Shown here: piece after piece, positions 55,135 through 64,000 of the stretch
Layout of the letters: each line of letters opens with the position of its first letter
Position numbering within the stretch: position 1 is the stretch's first letter
DNA from: an uncultured Peptococcaceae bacterium
GTDB lineage: Bacteria > Bacillota > Peptococcia > Peptococcales > Peptococcaceae
Assembly (NCBI GenBank): GCA_937976375.1
Contig: CALJRU010000071.1
Location: forward strand, 1-64,000
DNA length: 64,000 bases
Reading direction: 5' to 3'
Translations under genes and position numbers: made by a program
Notes under the pieces: generated by a model
Told to the model about the DNA's origin: nothing
What the model saw: only the letters and a program-made list of their open reading frames with translations
Databases searched by the model: none

Positions 55135-56836
55135 TAAGTGCCTCCTCAATCATTTGATCACCAAGGATCATCTCGTAAAGTGAACTAGATGAAATTAGTT
55201 TTGCATGGGTTCCTTGAGCAACAATTTGTCCTCGATCAAAAAGAAAAATAATGTCACATTTTCGTAAAGTTGATAAACGCTGTGAAACAATAATTTGTGT
55301 TTGAGGACGCATTGCGTCAAGCTGAGAAAAAAAGGCTTTTTCTGTCTCGTGGTCAAGTGCGCTGGTGCTGTCATCTAAAATTAATATTTTAGGTTGAATC
55401 GCAAGAATGCGTGCAATCGATAAGCGCTGTTTTTGTCCTCCGGATAGGTCGTGTCCACGTTGAAGAATCGCATGTTCGATGGATTTTTTATCTGATAGGT
55501 AAAGTTCAGAGGCCATTGCATCATCAAGTGCTTTAGTGATTTCTGCTATTGACAGATTTGGGTTGCCTAGTAATAAATTATCACGAATGGTACCAGCCAG
55601 AACCGTTGCCTTTTGTTGGACATATCCAATATTATTCATTAACCATTTACGTGGAATATGGTGAAGTGAAATACCTTCATATAATATATTTCCTTGGATG
55701 TTATTGAGTAGACCTGAAATGGCATCAAGAAAAAGTGTTTTTCCAGATCCAGGAAGACCTACAATACCAACTCGCTGATTGAATGGGATTTGGCAGCAAA
55801 CATTATATAATTGAAAATGTTTTGCGTGAGGAAAACGATAACATAAATTTTTCACTTCAATAGTCCAGCCGTTAGGAAGAATGGGTGTGTTAATTTCGGA
55901 TTGTATAGGAATGTTAACAACTTTTTGAATTCGCTGGATGGAGGCCTGTGCACGAGTAATTTGAGTGAGAACGTTAGAGGCTCGTGTTACACAGCTAAGA
56001 ATTTGCATGGAATATGAAATAAAAGCAATTAGTTTGCCTATATCAGAGGTAAACCCAAAGAATCCAAGACAAAGTATGACCGCAATTGCTTCATTGAAAA
56101 TAATCATGGACGTTGGCGCAACAATGCTAAATCGTTTTTGGATGGTGAGATTAAGAGACAATAATTGATCATTAATAATTCGGAATCGGTTGATGATTTT
56201 TTTTGCTGCGCCTAATCCCTTGATTGTCATTACACCAATCAACATTTCTTGAGCGCTCAAATTGATTGCATCAAGCGTGGACTGGATTTTTGGAAAATAC
56301 TTCGCCGAAAAACGGACAAAGCTCACAATATTTAAGCAAAGTAAAGGAATAGTGACTAAATATGTGAGGGAAAGGCTGGGGCTTAGTTGAATAGAGAGAA
56401 CTAAGCCAACTACAAAAGAAATGGGAAGTCCGATGGCAATGCGTTGTACCATAAGAAACATGTTCTGAATTTGTAAAACATCATTCGTTAGACGAGTGAT
56501 TAGTGTTGAGGCGCTGACAGAATTAAATGCTTCATAGGGAAGAGAAAGTATGTGAGTATATAACTTTTCGCGCAAAAGTTCACCGATTTTGGCCGTTGAG
56601 TTGGCGGAGAAGTGGTATGCAAGGGTACAGGCTATGAGACTGATTAGTGTAACTGCTAACATTTGAATACCAGTTTGTTGAATCATTTCTGCATTATGTT
56701 TTGTGATGCCGTTATCGATGAGAATTTGAAGCAACCAAGGAATCATGAGATCAGCAATTAGGCTGATTGACATGCACAAGACGGCAAGAATGATGATGAA
56801 TCTGTTACTTTTTACTGCTTGAGTAATAATAGACAT
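55124..56836 (-). CDS. ABC exporter subunit with degenerate ATPase site
   Basis: This 570-residue half-transporter has a membrane domain and an ATPase domain with Walker A GLPGSGKTLFLD, signature DLSGGQKQRLSIARIL and Walker B ILILDDSTSALD. There the catalytic Glu is Asp, and the H-loop His is replaced by Gln (IVSQRLS). This is the usual degenerate partner of heterodimeric exporters. It begins 55 bases after tRNA-Arg with a terminator between, so read-through from the tRNA promoter may drive it. Confidence 0.92.
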   Translation of the reverse strand: MSIITQAVKSNRFIIILAVLCMSISLIADLMIPWLLQILIDNGITKHNAEMIQQTGIQMLAVTLISLIACTLAYHFSANSTAKIGELLREKLYTHILSLPYEAFNSVSASTLITRLTNDVLQIQNMFLMVQRIAIGLPISFVVGLVLSIQLSPSLSLTYLVTIPLLCLNIVSFVRFSAKYFPKIQSTLDAINLSAQEMLIGVMTIKGLGAAKKIINRFRIINDQLLSLNLTIQKRFSIVAPTSMIIFNEAIAVILCLGFFGFTSDIGKLIAFISYSMQILSCVTRASNVLTQITRAQASIQRIQKVVNIPIQSEINTPILPNGWTIEVKNLCYRFPHAKHFQLYNVCCQIPFNQRVGIVGLPGSGKTLFLDAISGLLNNIQGNILYEGISLHHIPRKWLMNNIGYVQQKATVLAGTIRDNLLLGNPNLSIAEITKALDDAMASELYLSDKKSIEHAILQRGHDLSGGQKQRLSIARILAIQPKILILDDSTSALDHETEKAFFSQLDAMRPQTQIIVSQRLSTLRKCDIIFLFDRGQIVAQGTHAKLISSSSLYEMILGDQMIEEALNER

Positions 56837-56858
56837 GGGAATCCTTTCAATACAAAAA

Positions 56859-56884
56859 ATAAAGGATCGGCAAGCGATCCTTTT
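56859..56884 (-). terminator. Terminator after tRNA-Arg
   Basis: On the minus strand AAAGGATCG... (56861-56869 with 56875-56883) forms a 9-bp stem followed by TTATTTTTTG. Confidence 0.75.
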
Positions 56885-56891
56885 GCTTTAG

Positions 56892-56963
56892 CACGCCTGA
56901 TAGGAATCGAACCTACGCACCCGCCTCCGGAGGGCGGCGCTCTATCCACTGAGCTACAGGCGT
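56892..56963 (-). tRNA. tRNA-Arg (anticodon CCG)
   Basis: On the minus strand the acceptor stem ACGCCTG pairs with CAGGCGT. The anticodon stem CCGCC/GGCGG encloses CTCCGGA with anticodon CCG, and the T arm is TAGGTTCGATTCCTA. CCA is not encoded. Confidence 0.95.
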
Positions 56964-56982
56964 ATCTGAAATTTACATCAAT

Positions 56983-57011
56983 AGTATAGCTGAATTTCTG
57001 GGTTTTGTAAA
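56983..57011 (-). promoter_or_regulatory. Promoter of tRNA-Arg
   Basis: On the minus strand TTTACA (57006-57011) and TATACT (56983-56988) are 17 bases apart, 20 bases before the tRNA. Confidence 0.7.
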
Positions 57012-57124
57012 ATATAAAATAGGCTTTATGTGACGATTTTATGAAGATTGTTGTTGATTTTTGTTGAAATGCATGCTTTACTATGTTAAACTGTTACTGA
57101 GTTGAAAAAATAGGAGGGCTCCAA

Positions 57125-58063
57125 ATGAAGTTTAATAAGATCATTTCTGCTACTTTGATAGCGGTTTTGGCACTTGGCATTGTTGGTTGTGGATCTAATA
57201 GTGACGATAATTCTTCTTCCGCATCAACTGATGCAAATGTAACTCAAATCGAAGCAGAAAATCCTTGGGAGGCTACGGTAAAAGGAGATGGATCTCTGGA
57301 ACGTGTACAAAAGGCTGGAAAAATAACCGCAGGTCTTGATGATTCTTATCCTCCAATGGGCTATCATGATGCTGAAACTGATGAAATTGTAGGTTTCGAT
57401 ATTGATATGGCAAAAGCAATTGGTGAAAAATTAGGCGTGGAATTTGAATTCGTCCCTGCTGATTGGAATGCCATTGTTCCTTCTCTTCAAACAGAAAAGT
57501 TTGACGTCATTATCTCGGGTATGAATATGTGGGATACACGCGTTAAAGAAGTAAACTTTGTGCCATATGGTGTTGCTAGTCAAGAAGTTCTTGTGAAGGC
57601 GGATGCTGAGAATCAGGAGCAAATGAGTGATCTTGAATATTTCAAGGATAAAGTTATTGGGACACAGCTGGGCTCTACAGCAGCAAAGTATTTGCAAGCG
57701 ATGGGATTTGTTGAAGGCGAAAATTTGACTTTATATAAAACTTTCCCAGAAATCACTGTTGATCTTGATAATGGGCGAATTGATGCACTTGCCATTGACA
57801 ATTTCGGTTCCGTAGAACTGTTAGAGACAGGAAAGTATAATGATGTAGCGACCATTGAAAGCAGTGATGGTGCAGCAGCTAACCAAATAGGTATTGCTGT
57901 TCGTAAAGAAGATGGGGATCTGCAATTAGCACTTCAAAAGGCAGTCGATGAATTGCTGGTAAGTGGAGAATTGAAAGAGATTTCTATGAAATGGATTGGA
58001 ATTGACATTACTGAATCTCTGGTTGCAGATGCTCAAGCACGTTTAGATGCGAATAATTATTAA
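57125..58063 (+). CDS. Amino-acid ABC transporter substrate-binding lipoprotein
   Basis: This 312-residue protein has a lipoprotein signal (ALGIVGC, Cys near residue 22), a Ser/Asp-rich linker and a family 3 solute-binding domain (GKITAGLDDSYPPMGYHD, VGFDIDMAKAIGEKLGVEFE, GTQLGSTAAKYL). It captures polar amino acids outside the membrane, by family. The start follows TAGGAGGGC. The permease gene follows after a hairpin; no ATPase gene is nearby. Confidence 0.93.
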   Translation: MKFNKIISATLIAVLALGIVGCGSNSDDNSSSASTDANVTQIEAENPWEATVKGDGSLERVQKAGKITAGLDDSYPPMGYHDAETDEIVGFDIDMAKAIGEKLGVEFEFVPADWNAIVPSLQTEKFDVIISGMNMWDTRVKEVNFVPYGVASQEVLVKADAENQEQMSDLEYFKDKVIGTQLGSTAAKYLQAMGFVEGENLTLYKTFPEITVDLDNGRIDALAIDNFGSVELLETGKYNDVATIESSDGAAANQIGIAVRKEDGDLQLALQKAVDELLVSGELKEISMKWIGIDITESLVADAQARLDANNY

Positions 58064-58072
58064 TACATAGTC

Positions 58073-58110
58073 CACGAATACTCACCCGTTAAATCGGGTG
58101 AGTATTCGTG
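58073..58110 (+). repeat. Intercistronic stem-loop between binding protein and permease
   Basis: A 16-bp perfect stem (58073-58088 with 58095-58110) with a 6-base loop has no T run. It probably stabilises the upstream mRNA or partly stops transcription, so that more binding protein than permease is made. Confidence 0.8.
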
Positions 58111-58137
58111 TGTCTAAAGAAAGGTTGTATTTCAGGT

Positions 58138-58824
58138 ATGAGTAGTATGATGTTTGGTGCCGTAAATTGGGATTGGAGTGTGGTAACACAAACCCTTCCA
58201 TATTTATTAAAAGCGTCTGTGACAACAATCGAATTAGCAATTATCAGTATCTTTTTTGGCTTGATCATTGGCTTGATTGTTGCGCTAATGAAAATTAGTA
58301 GCATAAAGATTTTGAATTGGATCGGTCAACTTTATACATGGATATTTCGTGGCATTCCATTGTTGGTTCAGTTATTTTTAATCTATTTTGGTCTATCTGC
58401 GGCATTGGGAATTGATCTTGATAGTTTTACAGCTGCGATCATTGGTATAAGTATTTGTGGCGGTGCATATATCGCTGAAATTATTCGTTCTGGGATTCTT
58501 TCGATTGATTCTGGACAAATGGAAGCAGCGCTATCTCTTGGGATGAATCGTAGACTGGCGATGCGGAAGATTATTATTCCACAGACATATCGTCGCTTGA
58601 TTCCGCCTTTGGGCAACGAATTTATCAGCCTGATTAAAGATACCGCGCTTGCATCAACTATTACAGTAACTGATCTACTTCGTACCGCTCAAATTTATTC
58701 AGGGTCTCTATATAAACCTTTTGAAATGTATGTAACAGCTGCAATAATTTACCTTTTTCTTATTACGATAATTACTGCTCTTCTTAGTTTCGTAGAACGT
58801 CGTTTAGCAAAAAAAGGATTTTAA
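58138..58824 (+). CDS. Amino-acid ABC transporter permease, HisM/GlnP type
   Basis: This 228-residue membrane protein has about five helices and the His/Glu/Gln/Arg permease signature (WIFRGIPLLVQLFLIYFGL). The EAA loop is EAALSLGMNRRLAMRKIIIP, which docks with an ATPase not found here. The exact start is uncertain: ATGs at 58138, 58147 and 58150 are in frame and no strong SD is spaced well. It is followed by ispE after 32 bases. Confidence 0.9.
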   Translation: MSSMMFGAVNWDWSVVTQTLPYLLKASVTTIELAIISIFFGLIIGLIVALMKISSIKILNWIGQLYTWIFRGIPLLVQLFLIYFGLSAALGIDLDSFTAAIIGISICGGAYIAEIIRSGILSIDSGQMEAALSLGMNRRLAMRKIIIPQTYRRLIPPLGNEFISLIKDTALASTITVTDLLRTAQIYSGSLYKPFEMYVTAAIIYLFLITIITALLSFVERRLAKKGF

Positions 58825-58856
58825 TTGTCTTTTGTGTTTTAGAAGGAGCGGGGAAA

Positions 58857-59735
58857 ATGCATGTTGTCGTTAAAGCTTACGGCAAGATCAATATCTTTTT
58901 GGATTGTATTGGCAAACGAGAAGATGGATATCACGAAGTGAGTATGATCATGCAATCAGTGCGCTTGCATGATCTTGTAGAAATCAGTGAAGCAGAAACA
59001 AACTCTGTATTTACGGATTCCATGTATGTACCAAACAACCGTAATAATTTAGCAATGCGTGCTGCATTGTTATTGCAAGAACAGTTTCATATGCCTTCAG
59101 TGGCGATTAAGATTAAGAAAAATATTCCAGTTTCGGCTGGGATGGCTGGAGGCAGTAGTGATGCGGCAGCCGTTTTTGTGGGATGTAATGCTTTATTTGA
59201 CTTAGGATTGAGTGAAAAGGAACTTATGAGATTGGCTGCGAATATTGGCTCTGATGTGCCATTTTGCATCAAAGGTGGGACGGCCATTGCGGAGGGAAGA
59301 GGCGAGAAAATTCGTCCATTAACTGATCTACCCAAAATGCATGTTTTGCTGGCTCGAGCAGACTATGGTGTTTCGACGGCAGCCGTATATAAAGAAATCA
59401 AGCCAGCCGATCTTCATCCTCAAAAGGCACTTTTTTCTCAACTATGTGATGCCGTGCATCATGGGGATACAGTTTTTGTTGAAAATCACTTATATAACGC
59501 GTTAGAAGAGCCGAGCTTCCGTGTTGATCCAAGGACAAAAAAGAGAAAGCAAATTCTTTTGGATGGCGGCGTTCAGCACGTCCTTATGTCGGGGAGTGGG
59601 CCAACATTATTTGCGTTGTATGCGACAGAACATGATGCGTGGCAAAATTATAAAAAAATTAGAGCCCTCTTTTCTAATGTATATTTGACATCCACCTGTA
59701 GTTCTGATTTAATAAAAGATAGAGTAATTTTTTAA
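58857..59735 (+). CDS. ispE: 4-diphosphocytidyl-2-C-methyl-D-erythritol kinase
   Basis: This 292-residue GHMP kinase of the MEP isoprenoid pathway has AYGKINIFLDCIGKREDGYHE, the ATP loop PVSAGMAGGSSDAAAVF and MSGSGPTLFALY. The ATG follows AAGGAGCGGGG. It begins the ispE-glmU-prs-pth run. Confidence 0.96.
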   Translation: MHVVVKAYGKINIFLDCIGKREDGYHEVSMIMQSVRLHDLVEISEAETNSVFTDSMYVPNNRNNLAMRAALLLQEQFHMPSVAIKIKKNIPVSAGMAGGSSDAAAVFVGCNALFDLGLSEKELMRLAANIGSDVPFCIKGGTAIAEGRGEKIRPLTDLPKMHVLLARADYGVSTAAVYKEIKPADLHPQKALFSQLCDAVHHGDTVFVENHLYNALEEPSFRVDPRTKKRKQILLDGGVQHVLMSGSGPTLFALYATEHDAWQNYKKIRALFSNVYLTSTCSSDLIKDRVIF

Positions 59736-59749
59736 TTGTGGAGGTTGGG

Positions 59750-61114
59750 ATGAAAAAGTACGCAATCGTTCTTGCAGCTGGCAAAGGTACACGTATGCGT
59801 TCCGAGTGCCCAAAAGTGTTGCATACCATTCAAGGGAAGCCGATGATCACTCGTGTTTTAGAAGCAATTGATCAAGCGGAAATCTCAAATAAATATGTTG
59901 TTGTTGGTCATGGTGCAGACCAGGTTGAAAAAGTGTTAGATGATTCAGTGAAGATCGTCCTGCAGGAGCAGCAGCTGGGAACTGGCCATGCTGTCCGGGA
60001 AGCACTTAACGTTCTAAAGGATGATGTTGATTCTTTTGCGGATACGACTGTTTTGATAACGTGTGGAGATACTCCATTACTGCGTGCAGAAAGTTTATCG
60101 GATATGTTGGCACAGCATATCAGTCAAGGTAATGTAGCCACTGTTATGACAACTATTGTTGATGATCCAACAGGGTACGGACGTATTTTACATGATGGTA
60201 AAAGCATTCTTGGAATTGTTGAAGAAAAAGATGCTAGCTTAAATGAGAAAGAAATTCAGGAAATTAATGTTGGTACATATTGCTTTTCACTTGAATTTTT
60301 AATTTCTAAGATAAATGAGCTAGATACAAATAATGCTCAAGGAGAATTTTACTTAACGGATCTCTTAAAGATGGCATATGAGGCTGGTAAGCCAACGGCT
60401 GCTTTTGTTCTTAACGATGCGAATGAAAGCTTAGGGGTAAATAATCGTCTTCAGCTAGCGCGAGCAGAAATGTTATTTAGAAAACGTGTTAATGAAAAAT
60501 GGATGTTGCAAGGGATAAGCATGCAAGATCCATCTTCAATTTATATTGAAGATGATGTTGTTTTAGAACCAGATGTTTTTTTAGAAGCTAATGTTCATCT
60601 TTTCGGACATACACATATAAAACGAAATGCGGTCATTGAATCAGGAAGTCGAATTACTGATTCAACAATTGGTGAGAATGTAATAGTTAAGCAATCAGTG
60701 ATTAAAGATTCTGTCGTAGGTGCATATACTACTATTGGTCCATTTGCTCAACTGCGTCCGGGAAATACGATTGGCGAGCATGTTAAAATTGGCAATTTTG
60801 TTGAGATAAAAAATAGCAAAATTGCTAATGAAAGTAAGATTTCTCATCATACTTATATTGGTGATACAGACATGGGTGCACGTGTCAATATTGGTTGTGG
60901 GACAATTACATGTAATTATGATGGAAAACATAAATATAGAACTGTAATTGGTGATGATGTATTTGTAGGCAGCAATTCAAATTTGATTGCGCCAATAGAA
61001 ATTGGTGACAATGCTGTCATTGGCGCTGGGTCTACCTTATCGAAGGATGTTGTTCATAATGCGTTGGCTGTAACAAGACCATCGCTTGTTGTAAGGGAAA
61101 ATTGGAAAAAGTAG
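59750..61114 (+). CDS. glmU: Bifunctional UDP-N-acetylglucosamine pyrophosphorylase / glucosamine-1-phosphate acetyltransferase
   Basis: This 454-residue protein has an N-terminal uridylyltransferase ([32 protein letters not shown]). From about residue 250 a left-handed beta-helix acetyltransferase follows ([35 protein letters not shown]). It supplies UDP-GlcNAc for peptidoglycan. The ATG at 59750 follows GGAGG. Confidence 0.97.
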   Translation: MKKYAIVLAAGKGTRMRSECPKVLHTIQGKPMITRVLEAIDQAEISNKYVVVGHGADQVEKVLDDSVKIVLQEQQLGTGHAVREALNVLKDDVDSFADTTVLITCGDTPLLRAESLSDMLAQHISQGNVATVMTTIVDDPTGYGRILHDGKSILGIVEEKDASLNEKEIQEINVGTYCFSLEFLISKINELDTNNAQGEFYLTDLLKMAYEAGKPTAAFVLNDANESLGVNNRLQLARAEMLFRKRVNEKWMLQGISMQDPSSIYIEDDVVLEPDVFLEANVHLFGHTHIKRNAVIESGSRITDSTIGENVIVKQSVIKDSVVGAYTTIGPFAQLRPGNTIGEHVKIGNFVEIKNSKIANESKISHHTYIGDTDMGARVNIGCGTITCNYDGKHKYRTVIGDDVFVGSNSNLIAPIEIGDNAVIGAGSTLSKDVVHNALAVTRPSLVVRENWKK

Positions 61115-61127
61115 GGAGGAAATTATT

Positions 61128-62084
61128 ATGAAGGATATTGAGATGCATAAATCTTTAGAGCACATGAAAATTTTTACCGGTAATGCTAATCCGGAACTCG
61201 CGAAGGAAATTTGTGATTATTTGGGGATACCTCTCGGTGATAGCGTTGTTTCAAAGTTTAGTGATGGCGAAATCAATGTCGAGATTGATGAAAGTGTACG
61301 TGGAAAAGATGTTTATATCGTTCAACCTACTTGCGAGCCAGGTAATGACAATATCATGGAATTGTTGATCATGATTGATGCTGTGCGCCGTGCATCAGCA
61401 CGTCGTATTACTGCAGTAATGCCATATTATGGCTATGCTCGTCAGGATCGAAAGAGCCGCGGCCGAGAACCAATTACTGCAAAATTGATTGCTAACTTGA
61501 TTACAAAAGCTGGTGCACGTCGAGTATTGACAATGGATTTGCATGCTCAGCAGATTCAAGGATTTTTTGATGTTCCAGTTGATCATCTTGTTGCCGCACC
61601 AATCATTGCTGATTATTATAAGTCTTTGGGATTGGATGATTTCGTTGTTGTTTCTCCTGATATTGGTGGGGTAGCACGTGCACGTAAGTTTGCAGATTTA
61701 TTGCATGCGCCTCTTGCGATTATTGACAAACGTCGTCCAAAACCAAATGTTTCTGAAGTAATGAGTATAATTGGCGATGTGAAAGACAAGAATGTTATTC
61801 TGATCGATGATATTATTGATACTGCTGGTACAATCACAAATGCAGCTGTTGCTTTAAAGGAACGTGGTGCGAAGGAAGTTTATGCATCTTGTACTCATCC
61901 AGTGCTTTCGGGTCCTGCAATTGATCGATTGAATAACTCTCCTATTAAAGAGATTGTAACAACAAACTCTATTCCTACTGCTGCAAAGAATTGTGATAAG
62001 ATTGAAGTATTGTCAGTTGCGCCATTGATTGGTGAGGCAATTATGCGTATTTTTCAGGATGCATCAGTAAGTAAAATGTTTTAA
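61128..62084 (+). CDS. prs: Ribose-phosphate pyrophosphokinase
   Basis: This 318-residue PRPP synthase has [33 protein letters not shown], the flexible-loop KRRPKP and the PRPP motif [14 protein letters not shown]. It follows glmU by 13 bases, a standard Firmicutes pairing. The ATG follows GGGAGG. Confidence 0.97.
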   Translation: MKDIEMHKSLEHMKIFTGNANPELAKEICDYLGIPLGDSVVSKFSDGEINVEIDESVRGKDVYIVQPTCEPGNDNIMELLIMIDAVRRASARRITAVMPYYGYARQDRKSRGREPITAKLIANLITKAGARRVLTMDLHAQQIQGFFDVPVDHLVAAPIIADYYKSLGLDDFVVVSPDIGGVARARKFADLLHAPLAIIDKRRPKPNVSEVMSIIGDVKDKNVILIDDIIDTAGTITNAAVALKERGAKEVYASCTHPVLSGPAIDRLNNSPIKEIVTTNSIPTAAKNCDKIEVLSVAPLIGEAIMRIFQDASVSKMF

Positions 62085-62107
62085 GATGGCAGGTGAGTGC
62101 ATACATC

Positions 62108-62659
62108 ATGAAGATGATCGTTGGGCTGGGAAATCCTGGCAAGGAGTATGAGAAGACACGTCATAATATTGGATTTATGGCTGTTGATCGATTAGCAAGC
62201 ATATATGGCATTTCGGTCACAAAAAAAGAATGTCGGGCGCTGACGGGAAAAGGAAATATTGCTGGACAACAAGTATTGCTTGTGAAACCTCAGACTTATA
62301 TGAATGATAGTGGGTCTGCTGTTGGTCAATTGATTCATTATTATGATACGATTGATAATTTTATTATTATTCATGATGATATGGATTTACCTCTTGGAAA
62401 AATTCGATTTAAGCAAAAAGGTAGTGCTGGCGGCCATAATGGACTAAAATCTATTATTGCTCATTTAAATAGCCAGACATTTGATCGTTTAAAAATTGGC
62501 ATTGGACATGATGACCATAACAATGTAATAAAACATGTGCTTTCGGGGTTTCAAAAAGATGAAGCACCAATTATAGAGGATATTATGTCTCATATTGACG
62601 AATGGTGTTCTTTTTGGATAAGAGAAGGTATTCTTGCATCAATGAATCGGTATAATTGA
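62108..62659 (+). CDS. pth: Peptidyl-tRNA hydrolase
   Basis: This 183-residue enzyme recycles peptidyl-tRNA. It has IVGLGNPGKEYEKTRHNIGF with the catalytic His, KPQTYMNDSG and IHDDMDLPLGKIR. I chose the ATG at 62108 (MKMIVGLGNPG); a GTG at 62093 is in frame. Confidence 0.96.
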   Translation: MKMIVGLGNPGKEYEKTRHNIGFMAVDRLASIYGISVTKKECRALTGKGNIAGQQVLLVKPQTYMNDSGSAVGQLIHYYDTIDNFIIIHDDMDLPLGKIRFKQKGSAGGHNGLKSIIAHLNSQTFDRLKIGIGHDDHNNVIKHVLSGFQKDEAPIIEDIMSHIDEWCSFWIREGILASMNRYN

Positions 62660-62672
62660 TTGCAGATGTTTG

Positions 62673-62702
62673 AAACAGGCTGCTGCAAGCAGCCTGTTTT
62701 TT
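62673..62702 (+). terminator. Terminator after pth
   Basis: A 12-bp perfect stem AAACAGGCTGCT/AGCAGCCTGTTT with a 3-base loop and T6 tail separates mfd from the ispE-pth run. Confidence 0.9.
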
Positions 62703-62734
62703 GTTTGTTAAGATTTAAAGAGGATAATAAAATA

Positions 62735-64000
62735 ATGAGTTTTTCTATTCTTAAGTCACTTCAGGATCATATAAAAAATTTTGGCAACAATTTACTGTGG
62801 GATGGACTAGATCAAAGTGGTCGTAATGCTTTAATTGAAATAATTGTAAGAAAGTATAATCAACAAACAGTTATTGTTCTTTGTGAAAATGATAAACGAG
62901 TAAATACGCTGACGGTAGAACTGAAAAAAGTGATTGGACGTCCAATTTTCCCTATTTTTCAGCGTTCTCATTTGCCTGTAGAGGTATTAGCTAAGGAAGA
63001 AGATGACGGAGAGCGCATCGCGGCATTGTATTCATTGATACAAAAAAGTTCATGTGTTCTAGTGATAAATGCAATGGTATTATTTGAATATTTTCCGCTG
63101 CCAACTTATTTTGAGTCTGGGATTTTTTCTTGTAATATTGGTGAAGAGATATCACAGGAAGTCTTTTTAGAGAAACTAGTTGATCGAGGATATGAATCCG
63201 TTAGTGTGTGTGACCAATGTGGAACGTTTGCGCGTCGTGGTGGAATTGTTGATTTTTTTTCGCCGAATTATTCAATGCCTATTCGTGTAGAATGGTTTGA
63301 TGATGAAGTAGATTCCATTCGTTTTTTTTCAGCTGAAACCCAGAAAAGTGAGAGTAATATAGAATCTTTTACAGCAATTCCTGCGATAGATATGTTTTTT
63401 TCTAAAGAGATACGTAGGAATCTTATTTCAGGAATTCAAGATGAGCTGGCATCAATAAAGAATGATCTACCAAATGATGCCATGAACCAATTAGGTGAGA
63501 AAATAAAAGATGTTTCAAAAAATCCATTGGAGAATGGTCTGCTAGGATACTACTCATATCTTGTTCCAGAATTTAATGCTACACTGTTTGACTACTTGAG
63601 CTCGGATGCTATCTTTTGCATTGATGAGACAGAAATGGTTGAAAATGCCATAAAGACAAAGCATGATGCAATTTTATCTCAGCTAGGAGATTTATTTTCG
63701 TATGGATATATTCTTCCCTCAAAGATAGAGTCATTTCTCACAATAGATGTTGTTAAAGATTTAATGCAAGATCAAAGATGCATTCTCCTTTCGGAGGTTG
63801 CAAGAGTACATAATATTTTTTCTAATGGGGAAAAATACTACTATCCGATTAATTCAAATCCATTAAAGGCGTATCCTGTCAATAAATTTATTGATGAGAT
63901 AAAATCCTATCGAGAAGAAGAGTATCGTCTGGTTTTTTTCAGCGAAAATACAGAAATACTTTTGCTTTTGAAAAATTTATTTAACGAATATCAAATTGAG
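62735..64000 (+). CDS. mfd: Transcription-repair coupling factor Mfd, 5' part
   Basis: An open frame of 422 codons starts at ATG 62735 after AAAGAGGA and runs off the window. It contains CGTFARRGGIVDFFSPNYS and PIRVEWFDDEVDSIRFFS, the UvrB-like module of Mfd. Full Mfd is about 1,100-1,200 residues, so the RNA polymerase-binding and helicase domains lie beyond the end. The pth-mfd order is standard in Firmicutes. Confidence 0.93.
   Translation, partial: MSFSILKSLQDHIKNFGNNLLWDGLDQSGRNALIEIIVRKYNQQTVIVLCENDKRVNTLTVELKKVIGRPIFPIFQRSHLPVEVLAKEEDDGERIAALYSLIQKSSCVLVINAMVLFEYFPLPTYFESGIFSCNIGEEISQEVFLEKLVDRGYESVSVCDQCGTFARRGGIVDFFSPNYSMPIRVEWFDDEVDSIRFFSAETQKSESNIESFTAIPAIDMFFSKEIRRNLISGIQDELASIKNDLPNDAMNQLGEKIKDVSKNPLENGLLGYYSYLVPEFNATLFDYLSSDAIFCIDETEMVENAIKTKHDAILSQLGDLFSYGYILPSKIESFLTIDVVKDLMQDQRCILLSEVARVHNIFSNGEKYYYPINSNPLKAYPVNKFIDEIKSYREEEYRLVFFSENTEILLLLKNLFNEYQIE

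Overview
The window is a gene-dense chromosomal segment of an anaerobic, low-to-moderate GC member of the Firmicutes (Bacillota). The support for this is Gram-positive style AGGAGG ribosome sites, TTG/GTG starts, the ylxM-ffh-rpsP-khpA-ylqD-rimM-trmD order, the GatCAB amidotransferase, copper-amine-oxidase-like wall-binding repeats, a tungsten/molybdenum aldehyde:ferredoxin oxidoreductase (AOR) and an oxygen-labile style iron-dependent alcohol dehydrogenase. I cannot decide between Clostridia and Negativicutes from sequence alone. I see no insertion sequence, prophage, CRISPR array or rRNA.

Layout. 0.2-5 kb: a four-gene GldA/ABC-2/GldG/DUF4340 transport operon. 5-9 kb: CBS protein, ACT protein (UPF0237), UPF0210, DUF5665, lspA and an RluD-type pseudouridine synthase. 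9-11 kb: two tandem paralogous LysR regulators. 11-16.5 kb: a VanR/VanS-like two-component pair (minus strand) diverging from three genes for exported proteins, two of them paralogues of a family I do not recognise. 16.6-28.6 kb: a molybdopterin/tungstopterin island. It holds AOR, a MoaD-like carrier and a ThiF/HesA activator on the minus strand. Divergent from these are a HTH-PBP regulator, two MoeAs (one fused to the same PBP domain), a pair of FAD oxidoreductases, moaA, moaC and mogA. A minus-strand pair follows, a divergent MoaE and a small protein ending in Gly-Gly. 28.7-31.1 kb: an unknown 172-residue protein and a DHA2-type MFS exporter. 31.2-36.6 kb: yebC, dut and the ffh/rpsP/trmD translation operon. 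36.8-44 kb: cspA, a secreted amidase and a TCS/FtsX-type ABC module. 44.1-46.3 kb: three tRNAs (Glu, Val, Asp), rplS and an iron alcohol dehydrogenase. 46.4-52.5 kb: ligA-gatCAB-deoC-ydbC. 52.6-57 kb: a frameshifted M23 peptidase, a heterodimeric ABC exporter and tRNA-Arg(CCG). 57-64 kb: amino-acid transporter genes, then ispE-glmU-prs-pth and the 5' part of mfd, which runs off the end.

How the parts work together. The 16.6-28.6 kb island is nearly self-contained for making and inserting a pterin-metal cofactor into AOR. MoaA and MoaC make the precursor, the MoaD/HesA and MoaE/GG-protein pairs supply sulfur, MogA adenylylates and MoeA inserts metal. The HTH-PBP protein is the likely local regulator, and candidate operator repeats lie between its gene and aor. 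The second area of interest is the VanRS-like pair facing three exported proteins, with no vancomycin-resistance enzymes nearby. Start codons were chosen from Shine-Dalgarno spacing and family N-termini. All functions come from reading motifs, not from database searches.
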